From the NCBI GenBank assembly GCA_963971225.1, contig OZ020269.1, positions 4,588,001-4,652,000 of the forward strand: a stretch of DNA of 64,000 nt. Direction: 5' to 3'. This document shows, one piece after another, positions 35,554 through 47,000 of the stretch (position 1 is its first letter; each line of letters begins with the position of its first letter). The notes under the pieces were generated by a model that worked only from the letters and a program-made list of their open reading frames with translations, was not told the DNA's origin and made no database searches. This DNA comes from Melieria omissa. Taxonomy: Eukaryota > Arthropoda > Insecta > Diptera > Ulidiidae. A program made the position numbers and the translations under genes.

Positions 35554-35612
35554 CTAAGGACCTAATAGGGTCTATGCGTGGCCAACCAGGCCAGCCAGCT
35601 AACCTAATCTCC

Positions 35613-37031
35613 GTACCAGCGCAGCAACAATGGAAAGTAGCTTTTTGAACTGAACGATCGCTTACAGCTGAACATTTGTATGGATGTATGTTGTGTATGT
35701 GTGTAACTGATATTACACGATTAACATCCCGTTTATGTGACCAATGCGATTTGCAGCACTCATTCATACTTAGTGCGCCGAAACAACGTCCAAACACTGT
35801 GGGTGGGAAGTGCTATGTGCCGCGATTGTCAAATTCAACTCAACTGACATTCACCCGACAACAATTCGCTTGCAACACACAAGACAACACAAAGCAATTT
35901 CAATCACAAAATGACAATAACAACAACAACTTGTTCGAGCAAAAATTGAAAAATAACCTTTCGTATGCGCAGTTCGCATTAACCAGCATTTTCACGATAA
36001 ACACAGTGGTGCAGTGGTACATGACCGCAGTCCCATGTTGCACGGCGCTGCTTGTTGCAAACATGTGCTGCCTGCTCCAAATGGACTGTGACATACAGAA
36101 ACCACAACAAAAAAAAATTTACCAGAACTAAAATTTCGTGCCGCTGCAAGATTCGTGCAAAAACTCGACTAACTTTCACACAGCGCCGCCTGGCGACTGG
36201 CCACTGTCAGCGCCGCCGTACCTCACCTGGCGATAAGGAAAACCCCAACAGCCAGCGATCAGCGCCCGATTCCGGCCGTTAACAACAATTTTATGCCGTG
36301 GCACACACGAGTTGGCCAAAAACAATATTGAAGACAACTGGAAACGACAACAAAACGCGGACAAGATCATGCGCCGGCTCGGCAGAACACAAGGCGGCGT
36401 TCTTATGCAATAAATTTGAATTCATTGCGAGGAGGTCGCAGCGTGGACAGCTGTGGCGGCTGCGGCCCACTGTCGTGCCGGACGACGCCAACTGCCTGCG
36501 CCAAGCAGCCTTGAGATGAACTGGCTGGGTGCATAATTGCCGGGCACCGCCGGGGAGCGAAAAACACTCGCAAAAATAGAACATAGCGCGCTTGACTGTT
36601 TTTCTTAATTTCATAGTAGTTGTTGGCACCTTTCCAAGTGGCCACTCTGGGAGTTGGTGCAGTTGGTTGGAGCGCCTGATTGCAGAGTTCATGCTAAAGT
36701 TTGTTTAATTTGCGTTAAAGTTGCAGTTCGTATCAGCAGGTATCAGCGAGTTCGCGTGCATACGAAACACCTGGCAGGGAACCCAGGCATGGTTCGCTAT
36801 TCAAATGAGCTCCTAAACAAAATACCGATTAAATCCGTTTCGCTACTCTTTGGCAGCTGGAATATTTTGCGTCCAAATCTCATGCAGGAACTTTCTTGAT
36901 TAAGATAATAAATGTCCACTGTAGGGAGAACAAGTACCAGCCGTATTCAATAAGGTGAAACAGTGGCTTTCGCAAAATGGTTTGCCGAAGAGGATTTATG
37001 TTGTTCCCTCATGAACAATTCTCCATTTATA
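35613..37031. other. spacer, no gene seen
   Basis: Mixed-composition DNA with CAA runs; the longest ORF (35676-36131) has no recognisable domain and overlaps antisense ORFs. Confidence 0.45.
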
Positions 37032-37639
37032 AAGGGTGTTTTTTTTAGAGGTTTGTTTTTCGAATAGAGATAAAACCGGCATTTTGTGGTCAAATCTGGC
37101 AACTCTAATGTCATTTATGTTCAGTTTGGTTTGCCATTTCATCATGAACAGGTTGACAAAAGAACAACGCTTGCAAATCGTGCAAAATTATTTCAAAAAT
37201 AATGGTTCAGTTCGCGAAGTTTACCGCAAGCTCCGGCCATTTTATGGTCGACATAATCGTCCATCAGAGCAATTAATTCGGTTAACCATGGGTCGTTTTC
37301 GCACTACGTTTACGCTATGTGATAATACGCATCCGCAGAGACGTCGAACAGTGCGCACCGAAGAAACAATTGCCGCTGTAGAGCAAAATGTTGAAGAGGA
37401 CCCGAATGAATCGATTCGCCACCGTGCACAGCAATTGGAGCTTTGTCCATCAACTGAAAATTGGACCTGTAGAATTGGCTTTATTCGAGCCAGCCGCGGC
37501 GGCCACATGCCCGAAATCATATTTAAACATTAATGGCATAAAATTATCCTTCCAATAAAGCCAAATTGATGGACATTAGAACGATTTTCTTGTGTTTTAT
37601 TTCAATTCGAAGTTCTATACCTCTAAAAAAAACACCCTA
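37032..37639 (+). mobile_element. internally deleted mariner-superfamily transposon
   Basis: 608 bp bounded by TA (37030-37031 and 37640-37641). Terminal inverted repeats begin aagggtgtttttttt on the left and, inverted, tagggtgtttttttt on the right; identity is perfect over about 19 bp (gggtg...agaggt) and looser to about 46 bp. Full-length relatives are about twice as long. The catalytic middle of the transposase gene is missing. Confidence 0.85.
37144..37533 (+). CDS. truncated mariner-type transposase (DNA-binding half only)
   Basis: 129 codons from ATG 37144 to TAA 37531-37533. Residues 1 to about 110 read as the paired helix-turn-helix DNA-binding region of an IS630-Tc1-mariner transposase (MNRLTKEQRLQIVQNYF, GSVREVYRKL, TTFTLCDNTHPQRRR, IRHRAQQLELCPST). 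The frame then passes directly into the usual C-terminal end (NWTCRIGFIRASRGGHMPEIIF). The whole D,D,D/E catalytic domain is gone, yet the frame is kept. An upstream in-frame ATG at 37036 lies in the inverted repeat and is unlikely. AATAAA follows at about 37553. It cannot transpose by itself; it might still bind element ends. Confidence 0.75.
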   Translation: MNRLTKEQRLQIVQNYFKNNGSVREVYRKLRPFYGRHNRPSEQLIRLTMGRFRTTFTLCDNTHPQRRRTVRTEETIAAVEQNVEEDPNESIRHRAQQLELCPSTENWTCRIGFIRASRGGHMPEIIFKH

Positions 37640-40600
37640 TATTAAAAGATATTCAAAGATAATCCAATGAGGCTTTACCTATATGTATCCAAACTTTAGG
37701 CATGAGTTGCTTGGAATAGTCCTCTGGTCCAGCTACTTAGTTTCCCCAGAACTTTCTCTCTTACGGCCCTCATTACCAGGAAAAATCACTTTGAATTCGC
37801 TAAATGACTTTGTTTTGTGATATATGACAACTCAAACGATTTCGTAATGTATGTACATATGTGATGTTGTTTTGCATAGATCATTGACCAAAATATAAAT
37901 TTCAGCTTTAACCCTGGAATGCTAAGTTAGTCGATTCAACTTATATTGCAAACATTTTTTTTTTAATTTTTTAATTTATATTTATTTATTTATTTTGTAT
38001 ATTTATATATTTATAAATTTGCTTCAAAATATAGCTTGAAGTATAAACAAGCTATAGTAATTCTAAAAATCAAACACAACAGGAAATGCATATCTGGCTC
38101 TATAAAGTTTTAATATGCAGCAATTTTTCCGAATAAAATTTAACACTTGAGCAACGCGCAATAATTTGTAGCACATTCGAATTCGCCTCGTGCAAAGGTG
38201 CAACCAAGAATTGAAATTCAGTGTAGGGTTAATTTAACTGGCGCACTGCCAACTAATTTATTCACATTGCTAATGGCAGCCACAGCCGCATTAATCGACA
38301 GCCGAATGGACGCTTTGTCACTTTGCGCCTTCATATGACTTATCTGAATGCAAATTAAATTAAGTTAGGTACTTGCGCCACGCGGCAAATTGAAAGTATG
38401 AAATACGACCAGCCAGTTGCATAGTCATGCAAACTATTCAGACTCGCTTCGAAGCCCATAGTTGCGTTAATTGATTACCGCTTTGACTAGATCCAGATGG
38501 AACTAAAACAGTCTGCAACACATTTTCACCAACTTTTCTCAGCCAATGCATTGCAATGGCTGGCAAACAGAGCCAAAACTGCGCGTCCACAGTTGGTCGT
38601 CCGCCTATAAGTCCTCGAACGATTATTCCTCATTTGTCAACGCATAACTGCTACCGTCATATGGAAAATTACTGCGTTGGCCACCAAATCCCAAATATAA
38701 CCGACTGCGAGAAATGCCGGCGCACTAAATTCGGTGCTTGTTTTAATTTCAATGTGTGAATACCATCGACAATCGGCCAACAACTGCAGGCAACCATTTT
38801 CAATCGGAGCAGCCTCGACGCCGTACGAGTAATTCCGTTTATTTTTATTTTATAGGAGGCAAGACCCAACGCTCTGGAACCACATGCTGCAGTTTTTTAC
38901 AGTTATCTAAAAAAGATTTAATTACATTATTTTCTACTCAAGTGATAAGTTAGACAGGCAGCTGGCCGATCGCTTTTGGAGGCAACTGAGGCTCATTGGT
39001 CTCCCTGAAGATATTTTTCCCAGCGCTTATGATCTTGATGGGTTCAAGGCAAGTGTCCATAAATTGTTCACCCAACATGCTTTCTCCCAAGCTATACATT
39101 CTTCTTGAACCAGCGCAATGCCTCGCATTGATAGGGGTATCCCTGCGCGTTGGCTCTTTTAATAAAAACAAAAAAAAGGTCATTTGCACCAAGAGCCCAA
39201 ATTTAGTCTCAAGCATTGTGGATATGGTTTTCGATTCAGAATTTGTAGGTGAGGCTAGATTTACGTGTATCAAACAGTAACAACCACTCGAAGATCAATT
39301 TGGATAGATCTTATAAAAACCATAATCTGAGTAAAATATGTAGCTACAGTAATATTTCGGCTCTTCCCTACTGTCTCAGTAATAAAAATCTCCTTCATCA
39401 AAAATCGGGCGGTGGTTCAATAAATGTATAGTCCACTTTACTCTATTGTCACAGCATTACTCACTTTTTGGACTGGACACGTTGTTGTCTACATTTGCGC
39501 GTAGACAAGTCGCAATTACCGATACACAACGTCGCGTTCGACTGCGCCCCCGAAAATGGGCAGGAACTACATTTGCGTTCAATTAAACTACTGAATCGAG
39601 ACAAAGAAAAGCGAAAAAAAATCGTCTGAAGGTCAATTCCCATCGATTTGCGTTGGTGATAGTGTTGCGATTACACATGCGTGCAAATTGTTTTGCCATA
39701 AAATGTGATACGCTGCCGTGTGTGCTTTTGTCTGCTTTTCGCTTTTCAAAGCGTTTTGTGTTTTCGTCGTTTCCTTCGTTTTGGTATTTTGTTCGAAGCA
39801 ATTAAAAAAGTTGAGTAGACGCAATTCTGCATTGAATTAATTTGCGCCATAGGAAAGATTGAGGCAAAACGGTGTGCGCCACCAAAACGGGCCAATGTGC
39901 CGGCGCGCGCATTTTATGAATGAATGAAGCGGACAGCAAAACGCAAAAAACTGCCACAGCCTTTTAGATGAAGTAATAGTTTGAGTTTAATTTGCGAGTT
40001 TTTACAATAGTTGGGTTATTAAAAGTGGGCAGCACGGCGCAGGCGCGCAACGCACAACGCACCGCGACCAGTCACGTAGGTCTCTGTCGATTTCCGCCGA
40101 AACTGTCAGCTTAGGCCGCTGGGCTGCCGTTGTCCGCGAGCTGAAACAAAAAATGAAAGGCACTCGGCCGCAGACAGCCACGGGCCCAAAAACAAATTGT
40201 GCACATTTTACAACCAAAACTAAAAAACAAAAACAACAACACGCAATAAACAAATCAAGGAAAATAAATGCAAAATGCAAGAAAAACAAAACACTACAAC
40301 TAAATTTCAAAAAAGCTGCAACTGAATCGTTTTGTAAAAAACGCAATTAACACAGCGAAATGGCGAAAAATTCGCGCAAAGCACGTAGACCAGCAGTCAC
40401 GCCTTTGAATTTTTCTGTTTCGTTTTTGCGGCAATTCCCTCACTCCCTTTCGGCTGATTGTTGGCGGCGCTACTTTTCGTCCCAATCGCTTTGCGCATTG
40501 GCCATTTTAATTAGGCAAATCAGCATTCGGCTGCAACTGTTCGTTTGTGGGCAGAAAAACGAAAGCCACATGCGCTGGCAACCCCGGAGATTATCTGACA

Positions 40601-43600
40601 CTTCTTGTGTCGCGATCCACTCCCAAAATGCTCGCAACGCCGGTAATTGGCACTGCCCAGCGATTAGTAATGCTAATGCATAACGGCACTTGTCGGTGAT
40701 CAGTGCCGGCGCCGCTGCTCAATGTTAGCTCAAAAACGCGCGCTCATTGTTTGGCTTTTGGCTGGACGCACTCGAAGAGCGTCTCGATCAACCAAAATTG
40801 GCAAAATACTCAATCGTTGTTGTTGTTGTTAAAATGCGTGCAATTTATTGTTATTTGTTTTTAACAAATTTTTTAACTAGATTCAATGATTGTTGGTTGG
40901 ATGTTTTTGAATAATTTCAAAATTGCAGTAAAAGTTGATATGCAAAGTGATAAGGTTTGCAAAAAGTATTCGATTTATTGTCGAATAGTAGTGCAAATCA
41001 GTTTCCTAGGTTGCCGATGCTGTAAAATGGATACCTGTCAATAACCGCGCGTACTTGAAACGTCAAATTGACTGTGAGACTCATTAAATCGAAACGGAAC
41101 GTGTTAAAGTTGCCACATATTGTATGCAATTTGAGATATGCGAGGTCGCAGTGATGCCAACCAAAACCATGCATTTTAAAGTCGTTACACGATGTACGTC
41201 TATGCCAACAAACTTCTATCGTTGAAGCACCCACAACCCATGATTGGCCAAGTTCTTGCTGAGGCAACGACAGAAATTTACTAAAATTACTTTGACAATT
41301 ACCTCGAATGGAAAAGCTACGATTGATGTATGGGTTTAATTTAAATATGTAATTACCAACAAATTAATATTTTCAGATCTGAATTCAAAGCAAACTACAA
41401 AAATTTTACTGTTAACCCCAAAATAATTTCATCTAATTTTCATTTAATCATTTGCAGTGATATCAGGGAAAGTTTGTGTTCTAATTGAAGTCTACGAATT
41501 GAGCGCGTTTGATCAAAACTCTGTTTCTTTAATAATGATAAAATAAAATTAAAAAGTGATAATTTTGTATTTTTCCATAAATATTGAATAATTTTTCTGC
41601 AATTACAAAATATTTATATAAAATTTATTTAACCCATTTTAAGCTGAAATTATTCAAAAGTAAACTAGCTCTAGAACTCTAACAAAGTGACGTGACGACT
41701 TCAAATGTCGTGTGCACACTTCTTATTATCAAAGTGTTTCATGATTTAAATACCAAAAAGTAATATCGGGACACAGAGTAAAATTTGGGGTCGAAAGGGT
41801 CGGCGGCCAGTTTCGTAGCTTCTATATATATGTATTGTTCAAATCCCCAACTTTTTTTAAACTTCCCCCATGACAGAAACATAAATAAACAACTCGTAGC
41901 TGTTTCAGTTTATTTATTAGTCCACAACTAACAATCAACTGTGTTGTAAATTTCTCTATTGAAACATAAAGTTGATTGATGTCATTATAAAATTGAATAG
42001 TTCTCGACTTGGAACGCTGCCAGCGCGTGTGGAATTCAATTCAATTGCCGGACCTGAGGCCAAGCAATTGTCAGCCATGCAAATCAAGCCAACACACTGG
42101 TTAGCGTCGGTTCCGCAATAATAATAAACTAAACATGTCGCCCGGCCGCATTGCAACTGCGTGCAGTCAGCCAACGCTGCGAGATTTATTGAAATTCCCA
42201 CATGTTCGAGAGAACCTAAGTGGCATAAAGCGCTCAGAAAAGCGACACACGACACTGCCCCGCAGCCACAAACACTGATTTAGTTGGCCAAACACGCAGA
42301 CAGATCGAACTGAAGAGTTGTGTGCTACAAATTACAATGGGAAACTTTACCGAACCGGACTGAGTGCAGGCGTCAGAGCTGAGACAGTTGCCAGTTACTT
42401 TAGTTTTGTTTGACTACCGAATTGTTGTTTTTTAAGTTGGTTGCTTCCTTTTGCAACCCAGGCAAAAATTGCACCATTTTTAGTAGACTGATGCTTAATG
42501 TGGACTCTGGCACAAGAGTCTCTATTACTTTTTTATTTCGAGTTCTTGCCTCCATAAATGTGAAAGCCATTTTTTAACTTCATGTATGATATTTCAAGTA
42601 TACAAATGCAGTTGTAATCACAGAAATTAAATTGTTGTATTTAGTAGTTTTTTATTTATCAACCCAACTCATAGTAACGTCAGAATTTCATCAAAATATT
42701 GTATCAATTTTTTTGACATGATACTTGGTCAAACTTGTGGTTATTTGCCTCGAGTTCGACTACATATTTCTTGCTGGGATCTGGATTGCCAGTAGATGTG
42801 CATATATACACACACATACACATAAGTTTTCATTGTATGTGATACAATTTCTCAAACTCATATCCGCAGCTCGCCTGCGACTATTTGGTGTGTGCGCCGT
42901 CAATTGGCCACTGAGCGCACCAACAAAAACCAATATGTGACCATATTAGCGGCTGGCCACCAGTTGAAATTGTAAAATTTTATTTCTACAAAATGCAGTT
43001 GAATTGTGTCGCCATTTACATAAATACAACACATTTTTTGTTCTGTGCTCATTTTTGTCGCATTTATTGGCAAACGTTTGTTTTGTTGCCATTCAGCTGT
43101 CGGCTCCTTGGCGCACTATCCAATTAACTTAATCCGAACATGCAACTATAACAATTTAAACGCGCAACAATAATTCAATTTGTTTTACATGGAATTTTGC
43201 GCCTGGCCGACGGAACATTCTAACGTAGCCGTTGAACAATTTCAATTAACAGCTGAGACAAGCGTTAAGCCAAAGTGCTAATTTGATGGATGTCATTAAA
43301 TAATCTCACACATGGCACACCGGCATCAACCAAGTGTTGGCGGCCCCCTTAATAGATTTCCCGCGGGTGAAAGGAAATTGTCATTAACTATGGTACTCGA
43401 GTGCGCCGCGTTGTCATCGTGTCGAATCATTAGTGGATTAAGTGGCTATTACTTATTGGCTAAAATGAATTATTATTAAAGGAACAAGCACTTATTTTGT
43501 AAACGAAAAGCCAATAGATGCAGAATAACACAATAACGCACACGTACATGTGTCCTATATACATTAGATATGATTTAGTGCAAGATTTTTCGATTTCGAT

Positions 43601-43764
43601 TCTCCGCAACCTCTCATTTTATGCGATTTGGTGTATGAGCGAAAACATTTTGGGGCTAGAGTGGGGCTAAATGGCGTCGCAACGAGTCCAAAGTTCACAT
43701 CAAAGCTGGGAAATTTGACAAGATGCTCCACAGCCGGTCAGAAGTTGCCCTTAGAGGATTAAAA
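37640..43764. other. spacer, no gene seen except a possible ORF fragment
   Basis: AT-rich DNA with CAA/GTT triplets and TTTA tracts (37950-38010). Apart from the fragment at 38945-39105, I recognise no exon. ORFs are short and double-stranded in pattern. Confidence 0.45.
38945..39105 (+). pseudogene. possible repeat-derived ORF fragment
   Basis: One forward frame reads about 52 codons (LDRQLADRFWRQLRLIGLPEDIF...YDLDGFKASVHKLF...) to a TGA near 39105. The text is protein-like and resembles phrases I associate with 3' ends of tephritid repeat ORFs, but I cannot name the family. There is no ATG or splice support. Confidence 0.3.
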
Positions 43765-44020
43765 TCTATGACTGACCCACTGGTTTTCTCTACTGAACAT
43801 TTATTTCAAACATATTTATACCCCATCTCCAACCCTTAATGGGGCTCCCATACAAAATGGGCGTTTTTACACAATGGGTTCCCACCGCTCCCATGTTGTC
43901 GCCAGATGTGTCAAATGTATGACCGACACCCATTTATTTTCCCTTTTAAATGTTTCTTCCAAATATACCAACCCATTATCTTCAAGTCTCAAGGGGGCTG
44001 CCGTACAAAATTGGCCATTT
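43765..44020. repeat. imperfect direct repeat, about 150-bp period
   Basis: Two diverged copies of one unit: 'tatgactgacccac..ggttttct...catttatttcaaacatattta...ggggctcccatacaaaatgggcgttttt' (43765-43870) and a matching version at about 43916-44020 (tatgaccgacaccc...gggggctgccgtacaaaattggcc). A weaker third copy may follow (gggggcgtctcccatacgat, about 44185). Probably part of a non-coding transposon. Confidence 0.5.
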
Positions 44021-47000
44021 TTTATGTCATTGGCTCCCCACTTGTAAATGTAGTAGTAAAGTAAGCGAGAAAACATCGTATCTCGGAAACTAATGAACCG
44101 ATTTAAACGATTTATTCGGCGATCGTCAACATTCTTGAGTATAACAAATACAAAATTAAGTAAGGTTCAGAAATTCACCACCAGGGGGCGTCTCCCATAC
44201 GATCGGAGTTGTGAGGTTGTCAACTTTTGGGTTTCTACCAAGCAATAATCAAAATGTACTGTCGAAACCCCATTAACCTCGAGAATCTATTATTAAGAAT
44301 CTCTAAACAACACTAAATCATGTCTAATGTATAACATTTGTGTGATTTAGTTCAATTTACCCAAAGCAAAAACTTCCTAGAGCACTGTCCAATCTAACAC
44401 GTAAAAGAGATATAGATCCTAACCAATAGCAAACTAATGAGAGCGGCAAGGACGTTGCAGCATACCTGACATATTTAGATTGGCTCAGTATTGAGCTACC
44501 AAAAATTCCTTTCAAGTTTATGTTTCGCTTTCGTAAGCCAAATGTTACGAAATAACGAAATAATAGCGGCTCGGTCAGTTTTCAATGGTCCCCGATCCCG
44601 TTCACCGATCGGCAGCTTATACGCCATTAAAGCGTAAAGGTGAATGGTAGCCTACAAATCTAACCTAACCTCTTTTACATTGCAGCGATTGTGATGTTGA
44701 TTTAACCTCACATTTCTCAAGCCATCAGCCGTTGCAAAGTAAATTAATGCCTTAATGGCTTTGTATGAATTTCGAATACTTTTATGAATATGTTTTTTAT
44801 TTGGCACAAACAGCTATTATTAACATTTGTTGCTAATAATAACAGCGAGCAAAAAGCCAAACTACGGTGTGAGCTCGCCTAGAATTCGTGCCATTAAACC
44901 TTGATATAGTTGATGGTTTGTTGTTGTTGTTTTTATTGTTATAGTAAACATTTTAATTTGTTTTGCTGCTGAACGAGGCTGTCAAGCGCTGTCGAGATCA
45001 AGAATATTTTTACCGTCAAACAGCACAAACAATCAAAATTCGAAACGCTAAAAGCCAAAAAGCTAAATCGACGATCGCCAAGCAGACCGCGTGAGGCTGG
45101 ATCAATTATTCAATTGGTGCAATTGCGTACCGCGCCCCAGAGCTGAACTTGAACTGAGCTGCGGATGCGGTGCCACCGCGATTGGGCAGCAATCGATGGT
45201 GATAGAAATGATGTGTGACTAACTGCAAGGCGGCTGACACCAACCATTTTAGCTCCTTGGCGCTTTCCTTGCTCAAATGCCTCCCTTAGTATGTCAAAAA
45301 GAGTTGCTCCCATATACCTTGGCGGTGTTTTTTTGTTGGCCAAGAAATATTTAAGAGTTTCTCTTGCATCCTTTTCCTCATATGTGAAACTTACTGAGTA
45401 AGTGGAATGAGTTTTGTAAAATATTTGCGACAAGTAGAATTCTGTGGGAGATTGAGCGATTGATGATTAACTATAGACTCAGTAAACTTTCTTATCTTGA
45501 CCAAAAAAACTTGCGCTGTTAAGGGTCCAGGAAGGGTTTTGACGACTGGGTGTGCGACTAAAACATTTAGACGGATATAAACAACTCGTGATTGTCGTGA
45601 GACGTTGATGACTTCAAAGCGGAAGATGCCTGCTCCTTTAGAAGGACACAGTTAGTTATTTAGTTCTCTCAGAGTGCTTTGTGGGAGTGGTGGGGCCACC
45701 TGGCGATGGATCACACAGCACATCGATATTCGATAGCGGATTGTTGCAAGTTAAATGGACAACAACAGTCGGCTTGTAGTGGTGACTGACGCTAAACGTG
45801 CAGTCGAACGAAAATGGCGCACGTCATCCAAGTCATTGGATAAAGCAATAGAACTGACCTCCCGCCAGCATCGTGTGAGGGTGACCACATGCTCCCTCAG
45901 ACATTTTAAGATTTTAACATTTTTGCACGTTGCGCATAGTTATTTGATATTTTTTTGCAGTTGTCTGTTTGCTTTTGCTTTTTTGTCTGCACTTTACAAC
46001 AATTAATTTATGATCTGAAAGCGAGTTAAGCCAACTGAAATCGTGCACAATTCCTTTGAGCAACTGGAGCAGCCGCAGCAATTGTTCTGCTGCTGTTGGT
46101 TGCTATGTTGCCGCTGTCTGCTTCTTGCTGTTAATTTGGCGCAAATTTCATTTGTGTTACGCTCACGTAAGCAACTACCGCGTAATTATTTGTGTGGATA
46201 TTTGTATGTTTGTTTCGTGGCATTTTGTTGTTGCTTTCGGCGCATTAACTGATCTTCGGGGGGGCCAGAGCGGTACTGCGCTGGCTGTCAGTCGGTTGCT
46301 GCGCTAATTAATGCCGCTGCTCTAACTGTGAACTTGCTAATTTGGAATTTAATTTTAGTTTTTTAATTAGAAATTTGCCATTTTTTCACAATTTCAATTA
46401 CGCTTTGTATGCAAATTTCCGAAGGCACAGCACGAGTGCTGTGGCCAATTGCAATTTCAAACTCTATCTGGATTAGTTTTTAGTTTTAGAATGTCGAATT
46501 GCTGCTACACATGTACATACAAATATATTCATATATGTAACTATATTCAAACATTTTCGTCACTCGACATTCCAACGGTTTTCAGCATGAATTGGCAATT
46601 TTGCCGTTCTGCTATATTTTTTTTTTTCTACAAAATAGAATGTTTATGATTGGGGAAACAATAAGTTTAAACGTCTAGAAGCGGATGTGTACAGTTGTTG
46701 GGGGAAGCTTAAGCATTGAAGCTTAATTCAGCTTTTACTATGATTCAAATATGATCTGTTTTAATAGATTTTAATTTATTTCTTGCCATAGCCAGAAGTT
46801 GCATCACAGTTACACACATTTCCCAATGCTCTCAGAGATTCGAGGCATATTTAGCGATTTTCTCCATCTGTAGGCAAAATCTATGAAAGTTGTATCGTCC
46901 TGTTCCTCTTCTCAAGTGCCTTCGAACTGAATTTTTATTTCATCGACAGCTAATTACGATTTGTTCTAATTTGTGACCCTGTAGAGTTCAGAGGGAAAGT

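Larger units (their letters stand above)
32297..35612 (+). mobile_element. decayed non-LTR retrotransposon with RT and RNase H
   Basis: About 3.3 kb. The GC-richer 5' part starts exactly at the satellite edge. An ORF1-like remnant (about 32645-33110) is joined to the middle of ORF2, then RT, RNase H and a 3' end with 'ggtctatgcgtgg...ccagccagctaacctaat' (about 35569-35612), a phrase typical of fly LINE tails. The endonuclease domain is missing. RT plus RNase H suggests the I/LOA/R1-related group; the clade is not settled. Several stops and frameshifts make it inactive, and a MITE sits in its 3' end. Confidence 0.85.

Noticed and set aside
45110..45433. 107-codon minus-strand ORF
   Set aside because: No domain, no splice support and no codon bias; it could not be told from chance.
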